From Puniceicoccales bacterium (lineage in GTDB: Bacteria; Verrucomicrobiota; Verrucomicrobiia; Opitutales; LL51), in NCBI GenBank assembly GCA_031270475.1, contig JAISXO010000019.1:1-35948 (forward strand): 35,948 bases of DNA, read 5' to 3'. Shown here in pieces: positions 22,278-31,216 of this stretch. The notes beneath the pieces were generated by a model. That model had not been told where the DNA came from and ran no database searches. It saw only the letters and a program-made list of their open reading frames with translations. Position numbers and translations under genes: made by a program. Position 1 is the stretch's first letter; each line of letters starts with the position of its first letter.

Positions 22278-23597
22278 TTATCGGCCCAAAAGTGATGCTA
22301 AATCAAAGCGTGAGCTTTTCATTTTTTTCATCATAGCCTGCATTTGTTTAAAATTTTTCAATAACAAATTAACTTCCTGAACGGATAAGCCGGAGCCTTT
22401 AGCAATGCGTAAGCGTCGGGAACCATCGATGATATTGGGATTGGCGCGTTCTTTAGCGGTCATGGAATAGATAATCGCCTCTGCCCGTTTAAGTTTATCA
22501 TTGGCATCGGAATTGACATTTAAACTATGCATACCGGGAATATGTTTTACAAGTGACTCCATTGATCCCATTTTCTTGATCGACTGTACCTGACCAAGGA
22601 AGTCATTCATATCGAATTTACCTTTTTTAAGTTTTTTCTCAAGTTCTTTTGCTTCTTTTTCGCTGATTTGTTCCTGAGCTTTTTCGACCAGTGATAGAAC
22701 ATCGCCCATGCCTAGAATTCGTTGCGCGATGCGTTCGGGATGAAAAATTTCGAAGGCTTCGATCTTTTCTCCCGTTCCCATGTAACGAATCGGAACTCCC
22801 GTCACTTCCTTCATTGAAAGTGCTGCACCGGCACGACTATCTCCATCGAGTTTTGTGAGAATAATGCCCGTTAACGGAACTGCTGTATGAAACTGTTTAG
22901 CGATATTAGCCGCTTCTTGACCCAACGCACCATCGGCGACGAGTAGGATTTCATCCGGTTGAATTCCGGCCGTAATATTTTTAATTTCATCGATCAGATA
23001 TTCATCAATTTGTAGACGTCCAGCGGTGTCAAAAAGTATCAAATCATGGCCATTGTTTTCCGCATATCGTAACCCGGAAAGAGCAATTCGGGCCGCTTCT
23101 CTGCCATCGCGATCCACGTAGCAATCAACGGCCACCTGACGCGCTAAAATTTCCAATTGATCGATGGCTGCGGGACGGTAAATGTCGCAACCGATCGTCA
23201 AAGGAGACGTAAAATTGGCTTTATTTTTTAGAAAATATGCCAGCTTTGCCGTCGAAGTCGTTTTCCCAGACCCATGTAATCCAACCATCAGAATTTTTAG
23301 CGGACGTTTAGAAGTGCTTATCGACATACTGTCACTTCCGAGTAATTGAACTAATTCGTCGAAAATAACCTTAACAAATTGCTGTTCCGGCGTAATATTT
23401 TGAATAACGATCGTGCCAATACACTTATCTTTGACCCGTTGGATGAAATTGTTGACGACAAAAAAATTGACATCCGCAGAAAGTAAGGCCGTACGAATCT
23501 CACTTAAAGCTTCTCCAATGTTTTGCTCCGAAAGTTTTCCTAGTCCACGAATATTCCTGAAAACATTTCCGATCTTTTCCGCAATCGATTCAAACAT
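22278..23597 (-). CDS. ffh: Signal recognition particle protein Ffh
   Basis: 439 residues with the complete N-G-M layout. The GTPase motifs are GLHGSGKTTSTAKLA (P-loop), DTAGRLQID, TKLDGDSRAGAALS and GTGEKIEAFE. The methionine-rich M domain (about 300-439) includes KMGSMESLVKHIPGM, GSGLSVQEVNLLLKNFKQMQ and MMKKMKSSRF, which bind signal sequences and 4.5S RNA. It targets nascent membrane proteins to the translocon with FtsY. It is followed at once by yidD. Confidence 0.96.
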   Translation of the reverse strand: MFESIAEKIGNVFRNIRGLGKLSEQNIGEALSEIRTALLSADVNFFVVNNFIQRVKDKCIGTIVIQNITPEQQFVKVIFDELVQLLGSDSMSISTSKRPLKILMVGLHGSGKTTSTAKLAYFLKNKANFTSPLTIGCDIYRPAAIDQLEILARQVAVDCYVDRDGREAARIALSGLRYAENNGHDLILFDTAGRLQIDEYLIDEIKNITAGIQPDEILLVADGALGQEAANIAKQFHTAVPLTGIILTKLDGDSRAGAALSMKEVTGVPIRYMGTGEKIEAFEIFHPERIAQRILGMGDVLSLVEKAQEQISEKEAKELEKKLKKGKFDMNDFLGQVQSIKKMGSMESLVKHIPGMHSLNVNSDANDKLKRAEAIIYSMTAKERANPNIIDGSRRLRIAKGSGLSVQEVNLLLKNFKQMQAMMKKMKSSRFDLASLLGR

Positions 23598-23798
23598 GGC
23601 ATACCTAATACAAACTAAAAAATCTCCGTCAAACCTTAATCCCGGTTTTTATTTAAATATAAAAAATTCAAAATATTTAATAAACCTCAACTTATTTACT
23701 TTTTATTTAAACTATATAGTAAATGTGGCAGCTATAGCGGCCGTTTGAAGCAATCCATCAGAGCAATTATATGGAGCTCTTTGGAAAAATATTTTTTA

Positions 23799-23876
23799 AT
23801 GGGTTCCGCCCGGCACGAAGTGCCGGGCAGGGGGCTGCGCCCCCTGCTCCCGGGCGAAGCCCGGGGCGGAACCCAT
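23799..23876. repeat. Hairpin-array element E7 (cloverleaf type)
   Basis: A perfect 11-bp outer repeat ATGGGTTCCGC (23799-23809) / GCGGAACCCAT (23866-23876) encloses CCGGCAC-GAA-GTGCCGG, CAGGGGGC-TGC-GCCCCCTG and CCCGGGC-GAA-GCCCGGG. The arms share no sequence with E1 or E2, yet the architecture is the same. It lies between the ffh start and the sctC end; the rest of 23598-23909 is AT-rich with no gene seen. Confidence 0.87.
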
Positions 23877-23909
23877 CTCTCAGACATATTCCAAGCTTCC
23901 TTTACCCAA

Positions 23910-26900
23910 TTAATGACGCCGAAAAGACCTCATTAATCCCCTGCGATACACCCCTCTTTTATTTTCCAAAACATCTCTTTCCCCGCCATCTCTTTGGAAA
24001 AGCTTACGCCAACTGAATTTTTTCTCTTTCGGCTTAAATGTTGCATTTTCGAAAGAAGGCCGTTCATACTCATGAGTTAAAATAAATTCATCCGGCTTTA
24101 AAGTCGCCTCGCCCGATAACTGACTATCAGTAAAGAAGCGATTTAGCTGTGTCCTTTTGGGCTCATTCATATTGATAATCGACGGGGTAATAATATAAAT
24201 GCGTTCCATCACGCTATCAGCGCGATTACTCGCTTTAAATAAGTGACCGAAAAACGGAATATCTTTTAAAAACGGAACACCTGCGGAAGATACGCTATGA
24301 TTTTCATGGAAATATCCTCCAATAAATAAACTTTGCCCCTCAAAGAGTGACGCTTCCGTATTGACCGAATTTGTCGCCGTTGCTGGACTATTAGCATTGT
24401 AAAGCCCAGACGTATCAAAGGAACCATCCGTCACCTCGATGAGTAGCTTAATTTTTGGTGCCCCATTACAATCGAATTCTCCGGGAACAATATGAGGAAC
24501 AACGACTAACTTTGTCGAAACCGTCACATCGTAAAGTCCCCCCGCTTTGGCACCCGTAACGGGCGTATAAACAGTACTGGAACGGTCAATAACGGCACCG
24601 ATATTATCGAGTGTAATCACGGAAGACCGCGTTAGCGTTTGCGCATTACCCACATCTTCCAAAATATTTAACGTTTCCGCAAATGAATAATTTTTAAAAA
24701 GTTTATCGAAATTCATGGTTACGCTTGCATTTATTTCATCGATAAAACCGAAATTAAGGCGCTCCGTACCACCAGCGGCACTATCTCCAGCTTTCGCATC
24801 GGCATCGCGTTTATTGACCGCAAATTTAGAGCCTATTTTCATGGCACCTGACTTGCTAATATCCACCACTGCGACATCGATTTTGATGGCATCCCTGGGA
24901 ACATCGAGTTGTTGAATAATATTTTCGATAAAGGACATATCTTGCCGTTTAGCTTTCACGATAACCGCATTTAAACGTGTGTCATGGGTGACGAAAATTT
25001 CACTCAAAGTAAGGGGATTTTTCTCGCCATTCTTACTATCATCTCCCACAGTTGATTCTGTTTTTTTCGGCTCATTGGTATGGTAAACGGTTCCCGAAAT
25101 GGCTTTTTTCGCCGTTGCTTCATTGGATGTCGAATTATTAATACTGACACCAATATTACTATCACCAACGGGCCCTGGCAACGCACCGACAATCTGTTGT
25201 AACATCGTTGCAACACCAGGAATCGTCATATTACCACCGCGATAATTTACGGACATGTCATATGCCCAGGCATGTTTCAATGGAAAGGATCGGATGTCAT
25301 ATATGTTACTTACACGTTCAACAACCACTTTTTTAGACAACTCCTCCAACAAGGACATCAACTTTGGTGGTCCACTAACCACTAAAATACCGGCCGTTTC
25401 AAGTGGTCTGAAGGTCACATTGGAACTTAACCATCCCAGCTGTGTAATAACTTTCACAAGAGTTCGCATTTCATCACGATTCATCTGATAGACCGTCGAG
25501 GTCACTTCACTACTCTTATAGGCATACATCATACTGCCATCGAAAAACCAAACCAAACCGTAAGCATTGACGATATCTTTCCAGAACTGGCAGGGTGTAA
25601 CATCGCTGAATTTTCCATTAACCACGTCACTGATATTATCACTCACGATGACATCCATTGATTGCATCGCACAAAAATTGCGAATCAATTCCTTCAAATC
25701 TTGATCCTTGGCAAAATGGTAATATCCGGATGTTTTCCATGGGAGATGATCTGCTGGGTCGCCCTCTGCGAGAGCCATTGAATGAATCATTTCTATGGAA
25801 CTTCGATCGATCAGAGGAGTCCCCGAATCACCGATAACTGTTCCTTCCGATGGTCTACCATAATTTTCATGCTGCGAAGAACTGTCCGACATTTCCGCTA
25901 CATATGATGGAGAAATCGGATTGATAACGGTAGATGGCACAAATTGTGTCGGTACGACAGCAGCGGACGGTATCGTTGTAGCAGCGGGAACGGGCACTGC
26001 AACAGGAATTGGCACGGTTTTAACAGGTGATATATTTCTTGGAGATGATGACACCCCAGTAGCAGGCGGTATCGTTGTAGCAGCGGGAACGGGCACTGTA
26101 ACAGGAATTGGCACGGGTTTAACAGATGATATATTTCTTGGAGATAATGACACCCCAGTAGCAGGCGATATCGTTGTAGCAGCGGGAACAGGCTCTGTAA
26201 CAGGAATTGGCACGGTCGTAACAGGTGATATATTTCTCGGAGATGATGACACCCCAGTAGCAGGCGATATCGTTGTAGCAGCGGGAACGGGCACTGCAAC
26301 AGGAACCGGCACGAGTTTAACAGGTGATATATTTCTTGGAGATGATGGCACCCCAGTAGCAGGCGGTATCGTTGTAGCAGCGGGAACGGGCTCTGCAACA
26401 GGAACCGGCACGATTGTAACAGGTGATATATTTCTCGGAGATGATGGCATCTCAGTTGCGGATGGCATCGTTGTAGCAACGGGAACAGGCACTGCAACAG
26501 GAATCGGCACGGTTTTAACAGATGATATATTTCTCGGAGATGATGGCACCCCGGTAGCAGGCGGTATCGTTGTAGCAGCTGGAACAGGCTCTGTAACAGG
26601 AATTGTCACGGTTGTAACAGGTGATATACTGCCTAAAGATAACGGTACCTCAACGGAGGGATCTAGTGCATCAACGAAGGTTGGTACGGCTGTAACGGAT
26701 TGTGGAATAGTTTCCAAAAACGACGATATCTCTGTAGCAGGCGACGTCGTTGTAGCAACGGGATTTACTTCATCAGCGGAAATTGGCACAGCAACGAGAT
26801 CTAGTTCATCAACGGAAATTGGTACAGTTGCCTCAGGCTGCGGCATACTTTCCAAAGACGATACTTCTGCAACAGGTGGTATCGTTGTAGCAATAGAATC

Positions 26901-27215
26901 CGATGCAATAACAGAAGCTGGTACAGCGGTAACGGATTGAGACACCTTTTCCGACGAATTCACTTTTTTATTAGATGTTTTAGGGCCATCGATAACGTAA
27001 ATATCTTTTTTATTCCTAGAAATTCCTGACGGAACATCGGAATGGTTATCGATAGGCGCTTTCACATCACCAGCTCCTTTCGACATCGTGGAAACCGAAG
27101 TTGTTTTCCTATTCCTCGTCAAAACTCCATATACCGCAATGGAACTGTTATCCCAGGACGCATAAAACAATAACAGCGTCGATAATCCTAAAATTGTATA
27201 AAAAATCCCCTTCAT
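23910..27215 (-). CDS. sctC: Type III secretion secretin, SctC (YscC) family
   Basis: About 1100 residues from ATG 27215 (GGAG 8 bp upstream; a GTG one codon earlier is possible). A hydrophobic N-terminal segment serves as signal. Residues ~60-460 are a Pro/Val/Thr/Ser linker with about seven 33-residue repeats. The secretin part starts near residue 490: N0 domain (YYHFAKDQDLKELIRNF, VIVSDNISDVVNGKFSDV), then FPLKHAWAYDMSVNYRGG and MTIPGVATMLQQIV. This N1-N2 pattern is typical of YscC rather than of GspD or PilQ. The C-domain ends VPFLKDIPFFGHLFKA and ERIYIITPSIIN, with a ~75-residue basic tail. It would form the outer-membrane ring of an injectisome. Most SctC proteins are ~600 residues, so the linker is a large addition. 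Confidence 0.87.
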   Translation of the reverse strand: MKGIFYTILGLSTLLLFYASWDNSSIAVYGVLTRNRKTTSVSTMSKGAGDVKAPIDNHSDVPSGISRNKKDIYVIDGPKTSNKKVNSSEKVSQSVTAVPASVIASDSIATTIPPVAEVSSLESMPQPEATVPISVDELDLVAVPISADEVNPVATTTSPATEISSFLETIPQSVTAVPTFVDALDPSVEVPLSLGSISPVTTVTIPVTEPVPAATTIPPATGVPSSPRNISSVKTVPIPVAVPVPVATTMPSATEMPSSPRNISPVTIVPVPVAEPVPAATTIPPATGVPSSPRNISPVKLVPVPVAVPVPAATTISPATGVSSSPRNISPVTTVPIPVTEPVPAATTISPATGVSLSPRNISSVKPVPIPVTVPVPAATTIPPATGVSSSPRNISPVKTVPIPVAVPVPAATTIPSAAVVPTQFVPSTVINPISPSYVAEMSDSSSQHENYGRPSEGTVIGDSGTPLIDRSSIEMIHSMALAEGDPADHLPWKTSGYYHFAKDQDLKELIRNFCAMQSMDVIVSDNISDVVNGKFSDVTPCQFWKDIVNAYGLVWFFDGSMMYAYKSSEVTSTVYQMNRDEMRTLVKVITQLGWLSSNVTFRPLETAGILVVSGPPKLMSLLEELSKKVVVERVSNIYDIRSFPLKHAWAYDMSVNYRGGNMTIPGVATMLQQIVGALPGPVGDSNIGVSINNSTSNEATAKKAISGTVYHTNEPKKTESTVGDDSKNGEKNPLTLSEIFVTHDTRLNAVIVKAKRQDMSFIENIIQQLDVPRDAIKIDVAVVDISKSGAMKIGSKFAVNKRDADAKAGDSAAGGTERLNFGFIDEINASVTMNFDKLFKNYSFAETLNILEDVGNAQTLTRSSVITLDNIGAVIDRSSTVYTPVTGAKAGGLYDVTVSTKLVVVPHIVPGEFDCNGAPKIKLLIEVTDGSFDTSGLYNANSPATATNSVNTEASLFEGQSLFIGGYFHENHSVSSAGVPFLKDIPFFGHLFKASNRADSVMERIYIITPSIINMNEPKRTQLNRFFTDSQLSGEATLKPDEFILTHEYERPSFENATFKPKEKKFSWRKLFQRDGGERDVLENKRGVYRRGLMRSFRRH
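25940..26640. repeat. 99-bp tandem repeats inside sctC
   Basis: About seven head-to-tail units with exact 99-bp spacing (the marker GATATA recurs at 26029, 26128, 26227, 26326, 26425, 26524 and 26623). Each encodes 33 residues of the type NISPVTTVPIPV-x-EPVPAATTIPPATGVPSSPR. Copies differ by a few bases, and all keep the frame. Confidence 0.95.
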
Positions 27216-27218
27216 CAC

Positions 27219-27647
27219 CTATACTCCAAAAATCGTCAGATTTGAACCACGGGGCGCTTCCCAAGAATAATTAAAAGCGTCTGCCCAAAACGCTAAATTT
27301 GTAACAAATGATTCCGCCTCTGAAAATATGTTATCGGTAAAAAGTTTCGACAAAAGCCGTTTACGAAATAAACAAAGCCGATTACTTTCACTTTCGATGG
27401 AAAGCGTGTCGTCCGCATCGGCAATGCGCGCAAAATTCCACTGCAACATATTTTTTAACCTTGGCAAATCACTCTCCGTAACTTCTCCTCCAAAATAACC
27501 TAAAAAAATCAGAAATTGCTCATCTAAACAAACGATTTTTATTTCGAAACGTTCGTCTACCATAATCTCGCAGATCAAATCATCCGGATTGTAATCCCCA
27601 ACGCGAAAATATTGCGTTAGAAGTTCGATTGCTTCCACCCACCTCAT
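27219..27647 (-). CDS. Probable CesT-family type III secretion chaperone
   Basis: 142 residues from ATG 27647 (the frame is open to a TTG at 27677). A small protein, strongly acidic in its first half, with no signal. It has the layout of class I type III chaperones: an N-terminal helix (VEAIELLTQYF), a beta-rich middle (FEIKIVCLDEQFLIFLGYFG), then a helix ending LQWNFARIADADDTLSIESE and SNRLCLFRKRLL. The last part resembles the Leu-x-Asp-x-x-[ST]-x-x-[LV]-x-L-x-x-x segment of CesT/SycE proteins. It ends 3 nt before sctC, so the two genes are coupled. It may serve an effector or the secretin operon itself. The family call is by pattern only. Confidence 0.55.
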   Translation of the reverse strand: MRWVEAIELLTQYFRVGDYNPDDLICEIMVDERFEIKIVCLDEQFLIFLGYFGGEVTESDLPRLKNMLQWNFARIADADDTLSIESESNRLCLFRKRLLSKLFTDNIFSEAESFVTNLAFWADAFNYSWEAPRGSNLTIFGV

Positions 27648-27781
27648 CAATAACTTTCTTTTACTAAAAAATTTCAAATGTGCAAGTACAAAAATTTATG
27701 ATAGAAATTTCATTTCCTAAAATTTAAAACATCGAAATGATCCTCTAAAAAAATTCTCCGGAAAATTATTGCCACTCATTT

Positions 27782-27787
27782 TATAAT
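27782..27787 (+). promoter_or_regulatory. Possible -10 box of the SpoU-type gene
   Basis: A perfect TATAAT lies 17 bp before the ATG at 27805. An AGGA 8 bp before the ATG is a plausible ribosome site. No clear -35 box is seen. Confidence 0.35.
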
Positions 27788-27804
27788 TTTAATAGGATTA
27801 GTTT

Positions 27805-28602
27805 ATGTTTGAAAAAATTAATAGTCGGCACAATGAAAAAATAAAGTTTATTGATAAACTTAAAAAATCTTCGAATCGAAAAAAATTTGGAACTTTCATC
27901 GTCGAAGGGTTTCGAGAAGTTTTCCGCGCCCATTCGCATCAATTTATAACAGAATTACTGTTTTGTGAGGAATGTTTTACCGATTACCAAACATTTTCCT
28001 CGTTTACTCAAATACTTGAAAGCGACCACATCCCACTCTTCCAGATTCCTCCGGAGGTATATCGAAAAATTTCACTCAGAGAAAACGGAGATGGGCTGAT
28101 CGCACTCGCCAAAGCCCGCAGTGTATCACTCAATAAATGCATTCCTCCCGAAAATGGACTCTTTATCGTTACGGAAAATATCGAAAAACCAAGTAACTTA
28201 GGTGCCATCATCCGAACAGCCGAATCAGCGGGTGTTGATGGCATTATTGTTCTCGATCATTCCACGGAAATTTTCAATCCTAATGCCATTCGCAACTCCC
28301 AAGGAGCTGTTTTTTTCGCCAATATTTACGATGCTACAACGGAAGAATTTCTAAATTTTACGCAGCAATACCAACTGTCAATTTATGTCACCTCGCCCCA
28401 AGCCCAAAAGTTATACTTCGAAGAAGATTTTAGAGGAGGGACTGCCATTCTCGTCGGAGCGGAAAATAAAGGCGTCTCCGATTTTTGGCTCCAAAACAAT
28501 CCGATCATCCGTATTCCCCAAAAAGGCCAATCGGACTCGCTCAATGTTTCCATTGCAACTGCCGTCGTTCTCTATGAATGTATCCGCCAGCGCTCCATCT
28601 AA
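27805..28602 (+). CDS. SpoU (TrmH/RlmB-type) RNA 2'-O-methyltransferase
   Basis: 265 residues. The N-terminal substrate-binding domain is followed by the knotted SPOUT fold with its three motifs: EKPSNLGAIIRTAESAGVDG (motif 1), GGTAILVGAENKGVS (motif 2) and IPQKGQSDSLNVSIATAVVL (motif 3). It uses S-adenosylmethionine to methylate ribose in rRNA or tRNA. The two-domain layout fits RlmB-type 23S methylases or TsnR-like relatives; the exact target nucleotide cannot be read from sequence. Confidence 0.9.
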   Translation: MFEKINSRHNEKIKFIDKLKKSSNRKKFGTFIVEGFREVFRAHSHQFITELLFCEECFTDYQTFSSFTQILESDHIPLFQIPPEVYRKISLRENGDGLIALAKARSVSLNKCIPPENGLFIVTENIEKPSNLGAIIRTAESAGVDGIIVLDHSTEIFNPNAIRNSQGAVFFANIYDATTEEFLNFTQQYQLSIYVTSPQAQKLYFEEDFRGGTAILVGAENKGVSDFWLQNNPIIRIPQKGQSDSLNVSIATAVVLYECIRQRSI

Positions 28603-28607
28603 TGGGT

Positions 28608-28641
28608 TTGCTATTCTATTCTATTTTATTCTATTCTATTA
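28608..28641 (+). repeat. CTATT pentanucleotide microsatellite
   Basis: About six to seven units of CTATT (one with CTATTTT substitution) lie directly after the SpoU-type gene and before element E8. Such short repeats change length easily during replication. Confidence 0.85.
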
Positions 28642-28740
28642 GCCCCCCCCCGCGGCAAAGCCGCGGGGCTTCTGCCAAGAAGCCAAGGAGTCTACGACTC
28701 ATTGGGGACATGGGGTGAAGCCCTATGGAAGCCCCATGGA
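28642..28740. repeat. Hairpin-array element E8 (open array)
   Basis: A CCCCGCGGC-AAA-GCCGCGGGG hairpin (shared with E2 and E3) is followed by GAGT-CTACG-ACTC and a longer-range pair CATGGGG/CCCCATG. It lies between the convergent SpoU-type gene and rsmI and may end both transcripts. Confidence 0.75.
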
Positions 28741-28751
28741 ACAATGATCAA

Positions 28752-29441
28752 CTACAGACTGTAATCTTGAGGAGCGATCAGGACAACAAATTCTCCCTTA
28801 ATCGTCATTTCCTTTACAATTATTAAAATATCGGCGATGGGTGCTGTTAAAATCGCTTCATGAATTTTAGTCAATTCCTTACAAATTGCAACAATGCGAC
28901 TAGCTCCATAGACAGTAAAAATATTATTTAAAAATTTCCCAATACGATGGCAGGATTCGTAAAAAATTAACGTCGCTTCAAAGGCAGCGTATTTTTCGAG
29001 GATTTTGACTCGTTCGCTATCTTTATGGCCTGGAAATCCGAGAAAGAGGAAATGATTAGTGGGCAATCCAGAAGCTGAGAGGGCCGCTGTCAGAGCACAT
29101 GGACCGGGAATAGGAATGACTTCGATATTATTTTTTTTACATTCCCGGACAATGCGAAATCCAGGATCGCTAATCGTCGGCGTCCCGGCATCACAAATGA
29201 TCGCAACAGAGACTCCTACTTTTATTTTTTGAATCAAATATTCCGTTTGGAGCCGTTCGTTTTTGTCGTGGTAAGGAAGAAGCGTCGCCGAAATATTAAA
29301 TTTTTTCAACAAATTCACAGAAACTCGAGTATCTTCGCAGGCAATAATGGGACACCGCTTTAGGATTTCAATGGCGCGAAAAGTGATATCGTCCAAGTTC
29401 CCTATGGGCGTTGCGACGACAAATAATTGGCCTTGATTCAT
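28752..29441 (-). CDS. rsmI: 16S rRNA (cytidine-1402-2'-O)-methyltransferase
   Basis: 229 residues from the ATG at 29441, 10 bp after the cdsA stop (a TTG at 29477 would overlap cdsA). It has the tetrapyrrole-methylase fold with family motifs VVATPIGNLDDITFRA, ACEDTR, LLPYHDKNE, CDAGTPTISDPG and IPGPCALTAALSASGLP. With RsmH it modifies C1402 in the ribosomal P site. E. coli RsmI has ~286 residues with a small C-terminal domain; that domain is missing here, as in some other bacterial versions. Last gene of the uppS-cdsA-rsmI operon. Confidence 0.93.
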   Translation of the reverse strand: MNQGQLFVVATPIGNLDDITFRAIEILKRCPIIACEDTRVSVNLLKKFNISATLLPYHDKNERLQTEYLIQKIKVGVSVAIICDAGTPTISDPGFRIVRECKKNNIEVIPIPGPCALTAALSASGLPTNHFLFLGFPGHKDSERVKILEKYAAFEATLIFYESCHRIGKFLNNIFTVYGASRIVAICKELTKIHEAILTAPIADILIIVKEMTIKGEFVVLIAPQDYSL

Positions 29442-29451
29442 GAAATTTTTT

Positions 29452-30297
29452 TCAAATAGAAATACATTCTTTGACAATAATGATGCCCATCGGAAGCGCC
29501 AAAATCAGGCTATCCATCAAATCAAACATCCCGCCGATACCAGGAATTGTATGGCCGGAATCCTTCTCTCCCGCAAGACGTTTAAATCCCGATTCGATGA
29601 GATCGGAGACGAGCGCGATAACCGCAATGATCGCCGATACGGTACCGATTTTCCCTTTTGTAAAATTTCCCGGCCAAGCATTCCCACAGCAAAATGCAAA
29701 AATATAACCGATAGCGACGGCAAACAAAATGGATCCCATTAACCCTTCGCAGGTTTTTTTCGGACTAAATGCCGGCGCCAATTTATGTTTTCCAAACTTG
29801 GAACCGATCAATAATCCGCCGATATCACTAAATTTAGTCACCACAATAACCCATAAAATGAGTAATAGAGGGAAACGGGAATCCGATAGCAGTAGAAATT
29901 TTGGGATCAATGAAATGGGAATGGATAATAGGATAGGAACGTAAAAAAATCCAAAAATTGTAGGAAGAAAAACATTTTTCAGGTCCTCGGGCTTACCCGT
30001 TAAAACTACTGAAAATGCAAAAATAACAACCACTACAACGAGCATGGATAGGGTATAATTGAAATCGAAAAAGCCCTCCTGAGAAAAAAAGCTTCCCAGC
30101 AAAACAAGCGTCCCCAGTACCGTAGCGCTCTTTTTATGCGGATTCCAGCCTATCTTCTCCATGAGCTGGTACAATTCCCATTGGGTCAAAGTGGAACAGA
30201 ACGCCAGTAGCCAAACACCTCCTAAAATCCCCATTTTCATGATCGTTAGCGTCACCAATGTGCATAAAATAAGGGTGCTCAATATTCTCTTTCCCAT
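29452..30297 (-). CDS. cdsA: Phosphatidate cytidylyltransferase (CDP-diacylglycerol synthase)
   Basis: 281 residues with about eight transmembrane helices. The C-terminal signature is GFKRLAGEKDSGHTIPGIGG followed by FDLMDSL. The canonical form is KRxxxxKDxGxxxPGHGGxxDRxDS; here the His after PG is Ile and the Arg after Asp is Leu, while both Asp residues and the Lys remain. The AFSPKKTCEG motif is also present. It makes CDP-diacylglycerol from phosphatidate and CTP, for phospholipid synthesis. The ATG is 3 nt after the uppS stop, the common uppS-cdsA operon arrangement. Confidence 0.92.
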   Translation of the reverse strand: MGKRILSTLILCTLVTLTIMKMGILGGVWLLAFCSTLTQWELYQLMEKIGWNPHKKSATVLGTLVLLGSFFSQEGFFDFNYTLSMLVVVVVIFAFSVVLTGKPEDLKNVFLPTIFGFFYVPILLSIPISLIPKFLLLSDSRFPLLLILWVIVVTKFSDIGGLLIGSKFGKHKLAPAFSPKKTCEGLMGSILFAVAIGYIFAFCCGNAWPGNFTKGKIGTVSAIIAVIALVSDLIESGFKRLAGEKDSGHTIPGIGGMFDLMDSLILALPMGIIIVKECISI

Positions 30298-30300
30298 AAG

Positions 30301-30984
30301 TTATTTCCCGAAATTCCTTTTCCTAAGCCGGTATTCATTGAGAATAATCTCAAAATCCTGTTGCGTAAATTCTGGCCAGTATTTTTTTATAAAAAATAAT
30401 TCCGCATAAGCCGATTGTAGAAGTAAAAAATTGCTCAATCGCTGCTCGCCAGATGTCCGAATGAAGAGATCGACATCGGGAATGCCCCGCGTATCTAATC
30501 GCCTGCAAATATCTTCCCAAGAACAGTTTTGCAACTCGTTGGGAGGTATTTTTTTTACCGCACGGGTAAGTTCATCGCGGCTACCATAGTTGATCGCGAT
30601 TGTTAAAAAAAGTTTGCTGTTCTGGGCCGTCTTTTCTCGAAGCGATGCGATTTTTCCTCGAAGATTATCGTTGAGTGGCGCTAGATCACCGATAAAATAA
30701 ACACGAATTTTGTTTTTTTGTAAAAATACCGCGTAGTGCCCAATGGAACGGACGAAAAGCCCCATCAAATATTTTACCTCATTCTCGGAACGTTGCCAAT
30801 TTTCCGTAGAAAAAGCAAAGAACGTAAGGTAGGGAATCTTTTGTTCGATAGCCGCTTGAACGCTCTCTCTCAGTGCGCGTACACCACGCCGATGCCCCCA
30901 AAATAAAGGAAAATTATTCTCCTTCGCCCAACGCCGATTGCCATCCATGACAATCGCAACGTGTACTGGGTCCGGAACAACCAT
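30301..30984 (-). CDS. uppS: Isoprenyl transferase (undecaprenyl diphosphate synthase)
   Basis: 227 residues from ATG 30984 (a TTG five codons earlier is possible). The catalytic Asp14 is in AIVMDGNRRWAK, followed by WGHRRGV, FFAFSTENWQRS, the AINYGSRDE motif and DLFIRTSGEQRLSNFLLLQ. It makes the C55 lipid carrier used for peptidoglycan and surface polysaccharides. It is the first gene of the uppS-cdsA-rsmI operon and is preceded by element E9. Confidence 0.95.
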   Translation of the reverse strand: MVVPDPVHVAIVMDGNRRWAKENNFPLFWGHRRGVRALRESVQAAIEQKIPYLTFFAFSTENWQRSENEVKYLMGLFVRSIGHYAVFLQKNKIRVYFIGDLAPLNDNLRGKIASLREKTAQNSKLFLTIAINYGSRDELTRAVKKIPPNELQNCSWEDICRRLDTRGIPDVDLFIRTSGEQRLSNFLLLQSAYAELFFIKKYWPEFTQQDFEIILNEYRLRKRNFGK

Positions 30985-31059
30985 GTTTCCATAGAGCAAA
31001 TTTTATTGGTCACAGCAAGTGAATTTTGTTTGTTTTATGAAACTTTTATGAAACTCCAC

Positions 31060-31182
31060 CTCATACCCCGCAAGAAGTCATAGACTCCTTGACCTCTTTT
31101 CAGAGGCCCGCAATCCGGGTCCAGGGAATGGATTCCCCGATAGGGATTCCTAAGGGCGCACATCCCTTAGGTAACCAACCCG
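31060..31182. repeat. Hairpin-array element E9 (open array with tail module)
   Basis: Consecutive arms: AAGAAGT/ACTCCTT-type, CCTCT-TTTC-AGAGG, CCCG/CGGG, then the tail module GGGAAT-GG-ATTCCC and CCTAAGGG/CCCTTAGG. The tail matches that of E3 and E10. It lies between the uppS start and the OppD-type gene. Confidence 0.8.
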
Positions 31183-31216
31183 CATTCAAAAGACTTCACC
31201 ATAGATTATAGCACAT

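Noticed and set aside
23598-23798. A gene or small RNA in the AT-rich gap upstream of ffh
   Set aside because: No open frame with a ribosome site and no stable fold outside element E7 was seen.
25921-26940. A 339-codon open frame on the plus strand opposite sctC, and a 199-codon minus frame in the same place
   Set aside because: Both are by-products of the stop-poor 99-bp repeats; the residues are monotonous, and the SctC frame extends through the whole region into conserved domains.
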